From: Adiantum capillus-veneris
Taxonomy: Eukaryota > Streptophyta > Polypodiopsida > Polypodiales > Pteridaceae
Reading direction: 5' to 3'
Length of the DNA: 64,000 nt
NCBI GenBank assembly: GCA_014529385.2
Contig: CM043970.1
Location: 63,906,996-63,970,995, forward strand
Below the pieces are notes generated by a model. The model was not told the DNA's origin. It did no database searches and saw nothing but the letters and a program-made list of their open reading frames with translations. The position numbers and the translations under genes were made by a program. Below, piece after piece: positions 50,165 to 61,959 of the stretch. Position 1 is the first letter of the stretch; each line of letters begins with the position of its first letter.

Positions 50165-50396
50165 ACACACAGATCCGCGATTTAGGCAGTGTGTAAATGC
50201 TCACCTTGGTGTAGATTCGCCGATTTAGGCAACACCAGTTATCTGTGCAGATCCGCCGATTTAGGCAGCACACTGACAACTTGCAAATTCACAATGGTAA
50301 ATGCAGATCCGCCGATATAGGCAGCATTAGTGCAGATTCGCCGATCTAGGCAGCACGTCTTATTGGTGTAGATTCGCCGGTTGAGGCAACACCGAT
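50165..50396. repeat. Array of six hairpins with conserved core and covarying stems
   Basis: Six copies of a core AGATYCGCCGATTTAGGCA (small variants) at 50,165-50,194, 50,207-50,237, 50,244-50,272, 50,300-50,328, 50,330-50,356 and 50,362-50,396. Each core is flanked by bases that pair: ACACAC/GTGTGT, TGGTGT/ACACCA, TGTGC/GCACA, AATGC/GCATT, GTGC/GCAC, ATTGGTGT/ACACCGAT. Inside the core GCC and GGC can pair around GATTTA. The stems differ in sequence but keep pairing. Confidence 0.85.
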
Positions 50397-50814
50397 CACA
50401 AAATCATGTTGCAGTGGTTGGCCACCACTGCAACTGGTATGATTTTGTTACCCGGGTACATAATGAAAGTGATTTGGATTTGGACTTATACTGTGGAATT
50501 GGAATTGGATTGGGATTTGGTATCTGGTGATTATTATGGCAGTGTTTATGTGATGAGATTTGACATTATGAGATTGATGATGAGTGTGACCAATGATGTC
50601 CTGATTCATCAGGGTATGACATATACTGTTTATTCTAGTGGTATGGGACACTAGAATAGGTAGTATGTGGATGACGGCAGGCATAAGCAATGTTGTCTAA
50701 TTTTATGGATTTTTTATACTATTTGATACAGATTTCTAATCATTGTTTCTGCAAGTATTGTTTGTAGATTTTTATCTTCGCAACTGAGGACAGTTGCTTT
50801 CTAACGGAGAGGTA

Positions 50815-51299
50815 TGTTATAGAATTGATATTTTATTATTTATTGCAGCTGACAGGGGGGAAACACTAGACCCAACTTGGCCTATGCGAATGGATATGTA
50901 TATCATGTACATTTTATTATTCAAGTGCTCTTTTATGAGCTTTGGCCATTTATGACCGGCCGGCCAATTTGTAACCAATTTGACCATTCAAGAAATCTAT
51001 ACAACAAATACGTGCAAGAGGGAAATGGTCACTCTTGCACGGGGGGAGATTGCACCTAGTGTCTGCGTTGCTCTTCTCATCTCTCGTCTCTTCCCTCTCG
51101 ACGTGACGGTGTAGCACTCCTCTCTAGGAGGTGCGCCTGCATGTGCTCTCTTCTCTCTTTATCGCTCTGTCTCTCTGTTCGAGTACGGCGTTGTATACAT
51201 GCTATGGGTTGTGCCAGGTATGATGATTTGTGCTTTCCATGGATTGCAACGTGTTATTTACATATTTTGCAGGGCAACCGCGCCTTCCGTTTGCTAGCA
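50815..51299 (+). repeat. LTR-like segment at the right end of the insert
   Basis: It starts TGTTATAGAATTG after a purine-rich CGGAGAGGTA and ends CTAGCA at the insert's right junction, with AAGAC beyond. Its first ~66 bp match the left end of the insert. Length (485 bp), TG...CA ends and flanking pentamer fit an LTR, but the left copy is not complete, so this stays uncertain. Confidence 0.4.
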
Positions 51300-51301
51300 A
51301 A

Positions 51302-51746
51302 GACGGTGGTTCAAAGTGGTCGAAAAACAGCTGATTGGTCGATAGTCAATGGCCAGGGGTCAGAAGTCAATGGCCGATGGCCAGTGGGTGGCCGAACTCA
51401 ATGGCTGGTGCCCGATTAAAATCCGGACTTGTCTTCTCAAGGGCGGCTTCACATGGGTGCATTGGAGAGTACAACTTGGACTTGTCTACACAAGGGCGAG
51501 TACACACAGATACCTCTCATGAGAGTGGGCAGCCCTTTTGGCCTATAAAAGAAGGCCTCTTTTACACACAAAAGGTATTTTGGTGCATTGTGAAGTTGAT
51601 GTGAGGTGGTGAGAGTGAAGCAAGGTAGGAGCTCCATTAAGGGTATAATCCCTTTGTAACCTACTTCTACTTTGAAGTACTAAATCCATTGACTGGCTGT
51701 CTTCCCGTGGATGTAGCCTACATTGGGTGAACCACGTATATCATGT

Positions 51747-51810
<64 letters not shown>

Positions 51811-51893
51811 ATCTCTCGTGTGTGAAAATTTGTCTCTCTCCATTAAGTAGGCTACTCTATTATCTACTTAGCTACACCCTATTTCCAAAAAAA
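51302..51893 (+). repeat. Right part of the split copia 5' LTR
   Basis: Matches 54,770-55,345 nearly base for base: AAGTGGTCGAAAAA, CTTGTCTTCTCAAGGGCGGC, TATA box CCTATAAAAGAAGGCCTC (51,542-51,559), TAATCCCTTTGTAACCTACT, (CT)n 51,749-51,808, then TTATCTACTTAGCTAC. With 35,593-35,771 it makes up about 770 bp, the length of the 3' LTR. Confidence 0.9.
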
Positions 51894-51906
51894 GGTATCA
51901 AAGAAA
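51894..51906 (+). promoter_or_regulatory. Primer-binding site of the split copia
   Basis: GGTATCAAAGAAA directly after the LTR resembles the initiator Met tRNA primer site (TGGTATCAGAGC) with one or two changes. Confidence 0.6.
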
Positions 51907-51963
51907 GGTGTGCTCGTACCTAAAGTATCTCAAATGAAGGATTCCTTGAATTGAGTGGGAGAA

Positions 51964-54517
51964 ATGGCAAAAGAAGGGAAGCTCAAGATTGAGAAGTTCA
52001 ACGGCAAAAACTACCGACACTGGAAGATGAAAATTGGAGATTATCTCTATCAGAAGGACCTTTATTTTCCACTAGGCGGTCTTGCAAAGAAGCTCGCAAC
52101 GATGGCAGATGAATCTTGGATTGTCCTTGACTGAAAGGCATTAGGAACAATCCGGTTAAGCTTGGCGTCAACGATAGACTTCAACATTTCGGAGATGAGG
52201 ACCACGGAGGAGTTGATAAAGTCACTTGACAGTCTCTACAAGAAACCATCAGCATCCAATAAGGTATTTCTCATGAAGCGCTTGTTCAATGTAAAAAGGA
52301 GAGAGAATTGTTCAGTTGCAGCACACCTAAACGACTTTAACACCAACATAAGTCAACTTCGATTGGTGAAGGTCAATTTTGACGATGAAGTGCGAGCCCT
52401 CCTTATATTATCGTCTCTACCAAATAGTTGGCACAACCTTGTGATGGTTGTAAGTAACTCTATCTCTGACACAAATACTCTTAAGTCTTATGATGTTGTG
52501 GATGTTATTCTAAGCAAGAAAATGTGAAGGAACTCTGTCTCTGACACAAATACTCTTAAGTTTGATGATGTTGTGGGTGTTATCCTAAGCGAGGAAATGT
52601 GAAGGAGAAGCACAAATGAATCATTAAGTGCTGTATTGTCAATGATAATAAGGGGAAGATCGAAGGAGATGTTCAAAAGCCAAAAGAGTCATGATCGCTC
52701 AAGGTGGAACAAGTCACGCACAAAGTGAGTTCTTGAATGTTGGAACTGCGGCAAGAAGGGCCACGTCAAGAAGGATGGTTGATCCAAGAAGAAGGAGGAG
52801 TCGGAGTCTCAAGACAACAAGTCAACATTGGAGGCCAATGTGCCAGGTAAAGTAGATCAAGACGCTCTAATTCTCTCATTAGACAATGTGTCTAATTCCT
52901 TGATAGTGGATTCCAGGGCTTCATTTCATGCAACACTACACAAGCAACATTTTCAATATTACACCAAAGGTAATTTTGGATATGTGTACTTGGGAGATGA
53001 TGAAGCTTGTGAAATTATTGGCAAAGGTACAATTTGTGTCAAAACTGCTAATGGAAATGAATGGAAGCTTAATGATGTTAGGCATGTTTATTCTCTTTGC
53101 AAAAATTTGATCTCTACACGACAATTGGATGATGAAGGTCACAACATTGCATTCAGAAACAAACAATGGAATATCTCAAAGGGATCTTTGGTGGTTGCCA
53201 AAGGAGAAAATTTTGGTACACTTTACTTGTGTACTATCATCACGCAATCTTTAGCTTGTGCAACAGCTACAGAAATCGACAGTGCGGTGTGGCCTCGCTT
53301 AGGCGTACGAGTGCCAAAGGAATGCAAAATCCTTCAATTAAAGAAGCTACTACTAGGTTTGAAAGAACTGGACTTAGAGCTCTGTGAAGATTGTGTTTAC
53401 GGTAAACAAAAGAGGGTAAAATTTCAAAATTCACAAAATGAAAGAAAAATTAAACTTGAATTGGTTCATTCTGATGTTTGGGGTCCTACAAGTACACTAT
53501 CACTTGGTGGCTCATTGTATTATGTAACATTCATAAACAATGCGACTAGGAAAACATGGGGTTTATGTAATGAAGAACAAGTCCAATGTGTTTTGCATAT
53601 TTCAAAAGTGGAAAGCCTTTGTGGCGAATGATGCAGGTACCAAGCTTAAATGCCTCATATCCGACAATGGAGGCGAATATTGTAGCCAAGCTTTTGAAAT
53701 CTTTTGTGCTAGAAATGGCATTCGGAGGCAAAGGACAACCCCAAGGACACCTCAACAAAATGGAATTTTGGAAAGGATGAACAGAATAATCATGGAGCAA
53801 GCAAGAAGCATGCGGCTACATGCAGACAAAGACACAAGAGAAGATAGCCTATATGTCTAAATCTCCATATGCTGCAGCGATAGGTTCTCTAATGTATGCT
53901 ATGGCCTAGACAAGGCCAGATATTGCACATGTAGTGGGAGTTGTGAGTAGGTTCATGGATAATCCAGGTAAAGAGCATTGGCAAGCTATGAAGTGGATAC
54001 TTAGGTATCTAAAGGGGACAACCACAAATGCTTTGTATTTTGGAGGACATTTTCTTGCAAGGATATGCTGATGCAGATATGGAAGGTGACAAAGATACTC
54101 GAAGGAGCACTACTGACTACGTCTTCACGATTGGAGGCACAACAGTAAGTTGGGCTTCAAAGCTACAGAAAGTGGTCTCACTTTTCTACCACAGAAGCAG
54201 AACATGCAGCAATGACGGAGGCAAGCAAAGAAATTTTGTGGCTTCACAGATTCTTGGAGGATCTTGGATACAAGCAAGACAATTGTGTCTTGTATAGTGA
54301 CATTCAAAACTCCATTTATCTTGCGAATAATTCAGTCTTTCACTCAAGGACAAAGCACATTGAGGTGAGATATCACTTCATGCGTACTCTTTTGGAAGAG
54401 GGAAAACTAAAGCTCGGAAAGGTGCACACAAGTGAAAATCTTGCAAACATGTTTACAAAGGTGGTCAACAAGGAGAAGTTGAGCATTTATTCATCTTCAA
54501 TCGGCATTCACGGATAA
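51964..54517 (+). pseudogene. Copia gag-pol with most of RT deleted
   Basis: Gag from ATG at 51,964 (KIEKFNGKNYRHWKMKIGDYL; ILSSLPNSWHNLV), with an in-frame TGA at 52,132 where the family usually has Arg. Zinc knuckle CWNCGKKGHVKKDG near 52,740 (last Cys lost). Protease DSRA for DSGA near 52,905. Integrase keeps CEDC, HSDVWGP, ISDNGGEYCS and NGILERMNR (all three acidic residues). At ~53,860 the frame jumps to the end of RT (SPYAAAIGSLMYAM), so roughly two kilobases of integrase tail and RT core are missing. RNase H follows ([35 protein letters not shown]). A 75-bp tandem duplication lies at 52,456-52,605. It cannot reverse transcribe itself. Confidence 0.9.
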
Positions 54518-54568
54518 GAAGCCAGGATGGAAATCAGTCACAGGTTTAGTGTGGAGATCAATCTCCAA

Positions 54569-54577
54569 GTGGGAGAT
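54569..54577 (+). other. Polypurine tract
   Basis: AGTGGGAGA immediately before the 3' LTR start, the usual plus-strand primer site. Confidence 0.7.
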
Positions 54578-55194
54578 TGTTAAGTATGGAGTCTAATTTA
54601 CCTCTTGTAAATTTTTAGTGGTTAAAACACAAATTTGTAACGCCCCCATTATGAGGAGAAGCCATCGTGTGTAAGAAAAATCACTCGTCAAAAAATAAAA
54701 ATTCACGCCCAGTCTCCATAAAAGCGTGAGACTGGGTTAGTCGGAATATTCCTTTTCATCAAAATATTATGGTCGAACGGCAGCCGAAAAGTGGTCGAAA
54801 AATGGCCAATTGGCCTCTAGTCAATGTCTGGTGGCCGATGGTCGGAAGTCAATGGCCGGTGGGCAAATTCAAGGTGGACTTGTCTTCTCAAGGGCGGCCA
54901 CACATGGGCGCATTGGAGAGTCCAACTTGGACCTGTCTACATAAGCGCAGTTACTCACGACTACCTCTCATAAGAGAGGGAAAACCTTTTGGCCTATAAA
55001 AGAAGGCCTCTTTTACACACAAAAGGTATTGTGGTGCATTGTGAAGTTGATGTGAGGTGGTGAGAGTGAAGCAAGGCGGGAGCTCCATTAAGGTATAATC
55101 CCTTTGTAACCTACTTCTACTTTGAAGTACTAAAACCATTGAGTGGTTGCTTTCCTGTGGATGTAGCCCACATTGGGTGAACCACGTATATCGT

Positions 55195-55262
<68 letters not shown>

Positions 55263-55348
55263 CTATAATCTCCCGTGTGTGAAAATTTGTCTTTCTCCAT
55301 TAAATAAGCTACTCTATTATCTACTTAGCTACGTCCTATTTCCTAACA
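54578..55348 (+). repeat. 3' LTR of the split copia
   Basis: 771 bp, TGTTAAG...CTAACA. TATA box TATAAAAG at 54,995-55,002; (CT)n tract 55,194-55,259. It is the intact reference for the interrupted 5' LTR. Confidence 0.9.
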
Positions 55349-56560
55349 CCAAGGATCTAATAGAAGAATTTAGTTCAAGACAACCAATACCAGAAGGTGG
55401 AGAAGGGCAATGTGGCCAAAAGAGCTATGTAGGAAATATGGAACAAAGGATATCAAAAGAATGATGGCATGAGGCTGGCATCGATGAACATATTTTTCAT
55501 AGCTGAGATAGATTTAAATGTAGTGCTTTAGGATCATGAAAGGGCAAAGCAGCAAAGATAATGGTATCCAAAAATCTTCATTGAGTCAAATCCAGGTAAT
55601 AGACTAGTGAATCTAAATGGTACACCCACTAAACAAGAAAGCCAGACTAATGGGGAGGCTAGGCATGGGTAATAGACAACAAAATGAAAACTTACATGGA
55701 TATAACATGATACAATTTGATCAAGAGGGAGACTCACCTGATATGGAAAGTCCTTTCAATGAATATGCAATAGGCATACCCATAAAAAAGGAAGCTAAAT
55801 CATTGGCAAAAAAAAAGGGGTTGGACCAAGCTGGTTACTACAAGATGACAAGAAATAGAGCAGTGGAATCTAGGTTCACAAACAGATCCTAAGATGGAAA
55901 AATCAATAACATATGAAACTAAAGATTAAAGAAAAGGCTAGGCAATTATTTTAGAAGTATCATGATGTGTTCACCTAGGAGCATGCAAATCTGAAGGGTG
56001 TTGATCCTAAGGTATGCCAGCATTAGATACCACTAAAACCAAATGCACGACTAGTATGACTTTAGAGGTACAAAATGAATCCAAATTATGCAAAAAAAAT
56101 TAAGGAAGAACTAAATAATCTACTAAAGGAAGGATTCATTTTGAGGTGGCAAGTAGTGACTAGTTGTTTCTTATTATATTAGTTCCATAAATGAATGGGA
56201 AACTTACGATATGTGTGGAGTATAGGAAGTTGAATGCTCGACAATCAAAGATCAATTTCCTTTGACATTCACAGATATGATGTTAGACAAGATAGTAGGC
56301 CATGAAATGTATAGCTTCATGGATGGATACAATGGGGACAACTAGCTGAACTTGATAGCACCAAAAGATTGGGCAAAAACAATGTTCATCTCATTGAATG
56401 GGGAGCTTTCATGTTTTATAGTAATGCCATTTGGTTTTTGTAATGCTCTGGCAACCTTTTAGAGAGGTATGATGGAGATCTTCAATGAGTTTTCGCCAAC
56501 ATTATGAGCCTTAATGGACCTTGTAGCCTAACATCTCCACAGTGGTGGGTTTTGGAGAAA
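55349..56560 (+). pseudogene. Ty3/gypsy RT remnant
   Basis: Decayed but recognisable: KMNPNYAKKIKEELNNLLKEGFI (~56,070), MGNLRYVWSI..KLN (~56,195), HEMYSFMDGYNG (~56,300), FIVMPFGFCNALATF (~56,415). The order matches the gypsy RT fingers and palm before the catalytic box. Stops and shifts are frequent. It begins directly after the copia LTR, so the copia probably inserted in or beside it. Confidence 0.75.
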
Positions 56561-56700
56561 GATGTGCCATCAAACATAACAAAAGCTGTCATTTTGTGTC
56601 AAGTATTCAAAATATTTTTTCAACGTTTCATATGCACAATTTCATGATATAGATAGGTTTACCAATCCATCTACACTTTCACATATTCTAGTCACGGGAT

Positions 56701-56742
56701 GTGTCAAATGATAACAGAAATCAATATGTTATCATTTGACAC
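56701..56742. repeat. Hairpin with 15-bp arms
   Basis: GTGTCAAATGATAAC (56,701-56,715) and its exact reverse complement (56,728-56,742) around a 12-base loop. GGGATGTGTCAAATGATAACAGAAATCAATATGTT then repeats once more directly downstream, and a third diverged copy starts near 56,813. Confidence 0.95.
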
Positions 56743-56936
56743 GGGATGTGTCAAATGATAACAGAAATCAATATGTTTACCAATCCACCTACACTTTCAC
56801 ATATTCTGGTCACAAGATGTGTCAAATGGTGACACAAATCGATACATATTTCTTCCACTTGAATAGAAGCCATCTATGTGTGCTTTTAATAGACTCTACT
56901 CACTTTAACAATACTAGTATTGTTGGCGGCCTTCGA

Positions 56937-56940
<4 letters not shown>

Positions 56941-57013
<73 letters not shown>

Positions 57014-57140
57014 CACATGCTTTTTCTCTCTCGCTGAGCGCGCTGAGTGCAGGGCACACTACCAGAGCTGGCCGGAGTAAGGAGGCATCGACACATGTTC
57101 GGGGGAGGGAGCTGGAATCCATCCCCCTATTATAATGGTA
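56941..57140 (+). repeat. (CT)n tract with a Helitron-like hairpin end
   Basis: A 70-bp CT tract (56,941-57,010) is followed by GC-rich sequence and GGGGGAGGGAGCTGGAATCC with pairing CCATCCCCC, then TATTATAATGGTATAGAT. The arrangement parallels 60,870-60,907. It ends in AATGG rather than the CTRR of canonical Helitrons. Confidence 0.35.
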
Positions 57141-57380
57141 TAGATGTATACTCCAGGAACAACACGCACATAAAAACAGTAAATTTATATGCATTATATA
57201 TGTGTATATTCACATGAATCATGTTGGTAAGGCATCAAAAACCAGTCACTTCAATTCCCTTTTGGGTTTCCCACCATCCTATCCACACATAGGAAAATGA
57301 TTAGGCTATCTTTAGTAGGAAGAATTAAACCCCCTCTAGTCAACATGGATTGTCCCTACCAGTGCCAGTGCAAGTTCTCG

Positions 57381-57382
<2 letters not shown>

Positions 57383-57431
<49 letters not shown>

Positions 57432-57517
57432 CTCGTTTGTGCAAGCTAGTTTTACGGGATTGCACCCACTCACCCACACCTCATGTCCGCAGGGGTTGAA
57501 CCATAGTGGTTAAGGTG

Positions 57518-57602
<85 letters not shown>
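57383..57602. repeat. (CT)n, SINE-like A-box, (CT)n(CA)n
   Basis: Two microsatellites (57,383-57,428 and 57,523-57,602) surround GAACCATAGTGGTTAAGGTG, in which TGGTTAAGGTG (57,507-57,517) fits the Pol III A-box exactly. No B-box follows; the microsatellite seems to have replaced it. Confidence 0.6.
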
Positions 57603-57607
<5 letters not shown>

Positions 57608-58049
57608 CATTCACTAACTTGAAAAGGGCGTAGGAAAAAATTTCTGCTCTCCTTCCATGTCAAAAGGTATGACCGTCAACAACTTTGGGATCCATGTATT
57701 TTTCAAAATGTAGCAAATCATTTTTCATTGCCAATAAGGACAAAAACATAATGTTACGTTCAGTGAATAAGATTCCTCTTTCATTAAATCTAATGAAGAT
57801 TCCCCTTTTCTTAATTCTAATATGCATAAGGCCTAAACACGTAGCTCAAGGGGGGGAAAAGCTGAGGGAACATATGAGCTCTCTTTTAAAAAGGTGCCAC
57901 GACCACAACAAGAATGCTCATATCCCAAGCCCACTACCTCACTTTACACCGTAGGTCTACAAAAAACTATGAGGGTGCTAGTTAAGGACAGTAGTTAAAA
58001 AGACTTGACATTATTGATGCACATAGACTCGTCAAATATCTTCTTTTTT

Positions 58050-58390
58050 TACGACACACCAGAGGGCCCACAAGGGGAGGTGCTTATCCCTTCCAAATAG
58101 TAGTCATGTTACATGGTCGAGTAAGAGCCACGCGGCAGGCATCACCATGGCCACTTGATTGATGTATCGCATGTTGGGAACAATGGAGAGAACTTGTAGC
58201 AACGAGCTAGGAACCTCCTCCTTGAGTGACCCACCCCAAGAGGAGGATGCACTCAAGTGTCCAAGGGCAAGAGCCCTAGCAATGTGAACATCGATGAGCA
58301 CAAGGTGTCCCTCTGGAGTGTAACCCAATGGGGGATTTGAACCCACAACCCATTAGATCAAATATCTTACATTAGGCCTCACTCAAATTA
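58050..58390 (-). repeat. Possible SINE with Pol III B-box
   Basis: GGGTTCAAATCCC on the minus strand (58,344-58,332) is a perfect B-box. The minus strand continues ~280 bp and ends in an A-rich tail near 58,050. The A-box is not clear, so the assignment is tentative. Confidence 0.4.
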
Positions 58391-59770
58391 AGTATAGAAT
58401 CCAATATAGGTGAGGAGCACTCAAAACAACTCTCCCTTTGTGAATGCGTCGCTTCGTTAACATTAGTTCTTACTCGGTCTCCTTTTATTAAGTTGAATCT
58501 CACCAGATCCCGTTTCCTCGCCCCTCTTGGCAAAAAGAAAAGTAATCCTCAACCATAGGCTCCATCGCCTGTTCACGCCTTGCCCCATCACGCCTCTTGT
58601 CTGGTTGTTGCGTTCGTTACCTCTTGCTCGCAATCCTTGCCTTGTGCTTTCGAGCTCTACCTTGGAAACCCAGCTCAGCGTCCCCAGCTGAAGTCATCGC
58701 CCTGCACAACCCGGGCACCAATGTGCCCTTGGCCTGCTCTACATAAATCATCACCTTGGCTTCCCATTTGTTCATGGGTTGCATCCTCACCGCCTTGCCC
58801 CCTTGCGTTGCTGCCTGTGCACTCCAGCCGAGCTCCTCACTTGGAAGCAAGCACACGATGGCCTTGTTATGAGAATTTCTTCCCCTCAGTGCCATGCTGC
58901 AACAGCTTGGACCAAACCACTCACTTTCAAAGCCTTCCCTCATGCTACACTCACTGGCTCACGTGCAAACCAGTGCGACACAGAGGAAGGGAGAAAGAGG
59001 TGTCCGCTTTGCACACCACCAAGAAACACGGAGACTACGTCTATCTCTCCTCGACGCGCTCACGTAGGCAGCAAAAAAAATCCCCCTTTGTCGCTTTCTC
59101 CATCGCGTTGACACATGACAGCTAGAAAATCTCGGAACAATCCAACAAAATAGATAAAGCGCATTCTAGGAATTTTTGAAACTTGAGAGGTATTTTGGGA
59201 ATTTTCTCACTCGTAATGACGCACGTCATTTTCATCTCTCTCTTCCTCTCTCTCTCTCTCTCTCTCTTCCTCTCTCTCCTCCTTGACTTGCCACGCCTGC
59301 ACCCTCCTTTTTTTCTTTTGCTTTCTTGGCAGCATCTTGGTTGATTCCCCTCATTGAGACATGCGCACAGACCCACTTGGACATTCAATTGTCTCAAGAC
59401 AAGAATTAATGTGTCCTATTTTATTGACTTTTTAAATCAAACCTTAGAAGAGAAGAGCGTTAGGCATACATTCAAAATTTAATTGGCATGTTGAAGGCCT
59501 TAGTGCACTAGGTGAAGGTCCCACGTGCAAGGCAGTTCAATTTTTATTGCTTGACAAGTGTCCCAAGGAAGCTTAAAAGTCTTATGGTCTTTTAAATGCT
59601 ATTAGTGAAATGGGGTCGCCTTCGACGGCGGCATGGCCCCTCTTTACCCCCTTGTTGGCCCGTCGCACTCACCACCAACTTACTCCTAAAGGCCTCCCAA
59701 ATTGGATTTTGCTTCTTTGTAGGGATTTACCACTCCCAAAAAGCTACCTCTTTAATTGGTCCCTCCCTCC
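58391..59770. other. No recognisable gene
   Basis: Open frames exist on both strands at 58.58-59.12 kb but show no known motif and no coherent codon pattern. A (CT)n patch lies at 59,240-59,278. Confidence 0.4.
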
Positions 59771-59774
59771 TACG

Positions 59775-59798
59775 ACATTAAAATCCTCTTCTTATTTT

Positions 59799-59854
<56 letters not shown>

Positions 59855-59927
59855 CATATATAACTCTCTGGCCATATCTTTAAGGTCTATTGGGATAGTT
59901 TCCTACGACATTAAAATCCTCTTCTTC

Positions 59928-59980
<53 letters not shown>

Positions 59981-60108
59981 TCTCCCCCCATATGTACCTC
60001 TCCGGCTCTTGATCACACAACTTCTATTTAATTAGTTTCTTTGTATAAGATTCACCATCTCATAGGTCAATATGGCATTTAGAAGAGGTTAACATAACAT
60101 TTCATTTC

Positions 60109-60187
<79 letters not shown>

Positions 60188-60303
60188 CGTGGCTTTTACT
60201 CTCTCTCTATAGCTGTGTTTGCACCAATGCTTGCGAGTGCCAGTAGGTAGCAAAGGCGAGCCGGGAGAGAATGTTGGTAGGACATAGCGATGCTACATGT
60301 CTG

Positions 60304-60389
<86 letters not shown>

Positions 60390-60534
60390 CGTGGCTTTAT
60401 AACTACGTTTGCGCTAACACTTGTGAGGCTAGCTGCGAGCGGCCAGATGCAAGTGCGAGGCTGCGGCTGAACAAAGTGGTGCCTCCAAGGAATGGCCTGG
60501 CTGGGGCGTGCGGTTGAAAACAGTGGTGCCTGCC

Positions 60535-60595
<61 letters not shown>

Positions 60596-60606
60596 CACAC
60601 ACACAC
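59775..60606. repeat. Cluster of five long (CT)n tracts
   Basis: CT tracts at 59,799-59,851, 59,931-59,976, 60,113-60,184, 60,306-60,387 and 60,539-60,606 (the last running into CA). CCTACGACATTAAAATCCTC precedes the first two. TACGTGGCTTT/CACGTGGCTTTATA follows the third and fourth, so the tracts sit inside diverged tandem copies of a longer unit. Confidence 0.9.
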
Positions 60607-60859
60607 ACCACCTGGGGGTTGGTATTGCTGCTCCATCACACTCAATAAATTTGGAGCTCTCAAACTCTGTCACACACACGATTTTAGCCTACCGGATACT
60701 GTTTCTCATCGCGCTCCTGAATTTGCAGCGCTGTCTGGCCCTCAAACTGGTGCGACTGCATCGGAGGCTGGAACAGTGGGCAGCAACAATGGCCAGCGGG
60801 GTTGGAACAGTGCACAGGCCCAATGCCGAAACCAGCTAACGCAAGAGGTGCTGCCACGT

Positions 60860-60907
60860 GGAGGGGGGGGGGACCAGAATCCCTCCCCCTTTTATACTAG
60901 TATAGAT
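60860..60907 (+). repeat. Helitron-like 3' terminus
   Basis: GGAGGGGGGGGGACCAGAATCC with CCTCCCCC forms a short GC hairpin, followed by TTTTATACTAG|T. A hairpin about ten bases before CTAG and then T is the usual Helitron 3' end. No Rep/helicase gene is nearby, so it would be non-autonomous. Confidence 0.45.
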
Positions 60908-61950
60908 TTTCTAAAGTTGCATTCACCTTTTTGGATTAAAAAATGTATTCATAAGAGTTTGATCCCATTAAAAAAAGTATTTATAAAGGTTTTCGATTTA
61001 AGGACTTCATAAAGATTTATTTCACTAATATACTTTACTATTTCTTATGTTTATTAAATTTGTTTCTTATGGGAAAAACACTAAAATATTCTATTTTATT
61101 TTTTTTGCTTCAAAATGTAGATGTGCAATATGCACCTTTCACATTATTTAAATGAAGCCCTTCGTAATATGCAAACCATTTGTGATTATTTATGTATAAT
61201 AGATAATATCATTTTATATTAAAACGCAATAAAATTTCCATGTGATTGTAGCCACGTTAAATACACCAAGTAACAGACCAGAAAGGCTTACTCCGGTGAG
61301 TTGGAATGAAATTGGATCCCACCACTGCTGAGGGTGCTGCCACCATCCACAACACTGTCTGCAGTCGCACCCCACACCCAATCGCATCACAAACCCAAGT
61401 AAGAAAGACAAAACTAAGATGCACAACAACAATGAGGAAAGTCCCAACCTTGTCAAAGTCCCAACACTACTACATTCACAATGTTAACACCAACCAAGGG
61501 CCTCAGGCTACTTTGCACATTTGTGAATGCCCAAGCTGCCTCAAACCTCGAACTCCGAGCCATAGGAACCGGATTGAACGTTGTTGAAGACAACTCGACC
61601 AAGCTGTTGAAGGGGGCCACGCATTTTCTTTAGAAGACCAACCACTGTGTCGACTCAAAACCTGACCGTCCTTTGCCCTCCCAAATAGGAGGCGGGAGGG
61701 GTGACCTCTCCTGCAATTCCAAAAAAAGGGTTGGTGATGGAGCACGGCACACCTCCACCCCGCCTTGCTCTGCAAGGCCCCCAAGTGGGCATCTTAATGC
61801 ACTCCCCTTCGATTAGCGGGTACTCTATTTTACTTCACTTCCATATCGAAGGGCAATTTTTAAACAAGCCCATCTAATGATAGATTCATAAAATTTTTGA
61901 CCTTCATACGACAAAAAAATGCCTTAAAAGGAAAAGATGGGTGTCAAATC
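60908..61950. other. No recognisable gene
   Basis: AT-rich to ~61,260, then more balanced sequence with short frames on both strands and no known motif. Confidence 0.4.
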
Positions 61951-61959
61951 CTTTTTTTT

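Noticed and set aside
50155-50400. CRISPR-like array in the spaced repeat at the right end of the insert
   Set aside because: Spacers are short and uneven, the organism is eukaryotic, and the flanks pair with each other; a hairpin array describes it better.
58050-58390. Functional tRNA gene at the perfect B-box
   Set aside because: No A-box or cloverleaf could be found upstream on the same strand.
58580-59125. 181-codon plus-strand frame
   Set aside because: No recognisable domain, overlapping frames on the other strand, and Ala/Pro/Cys-rich composition typical of chance frames in GC-richer DNA.
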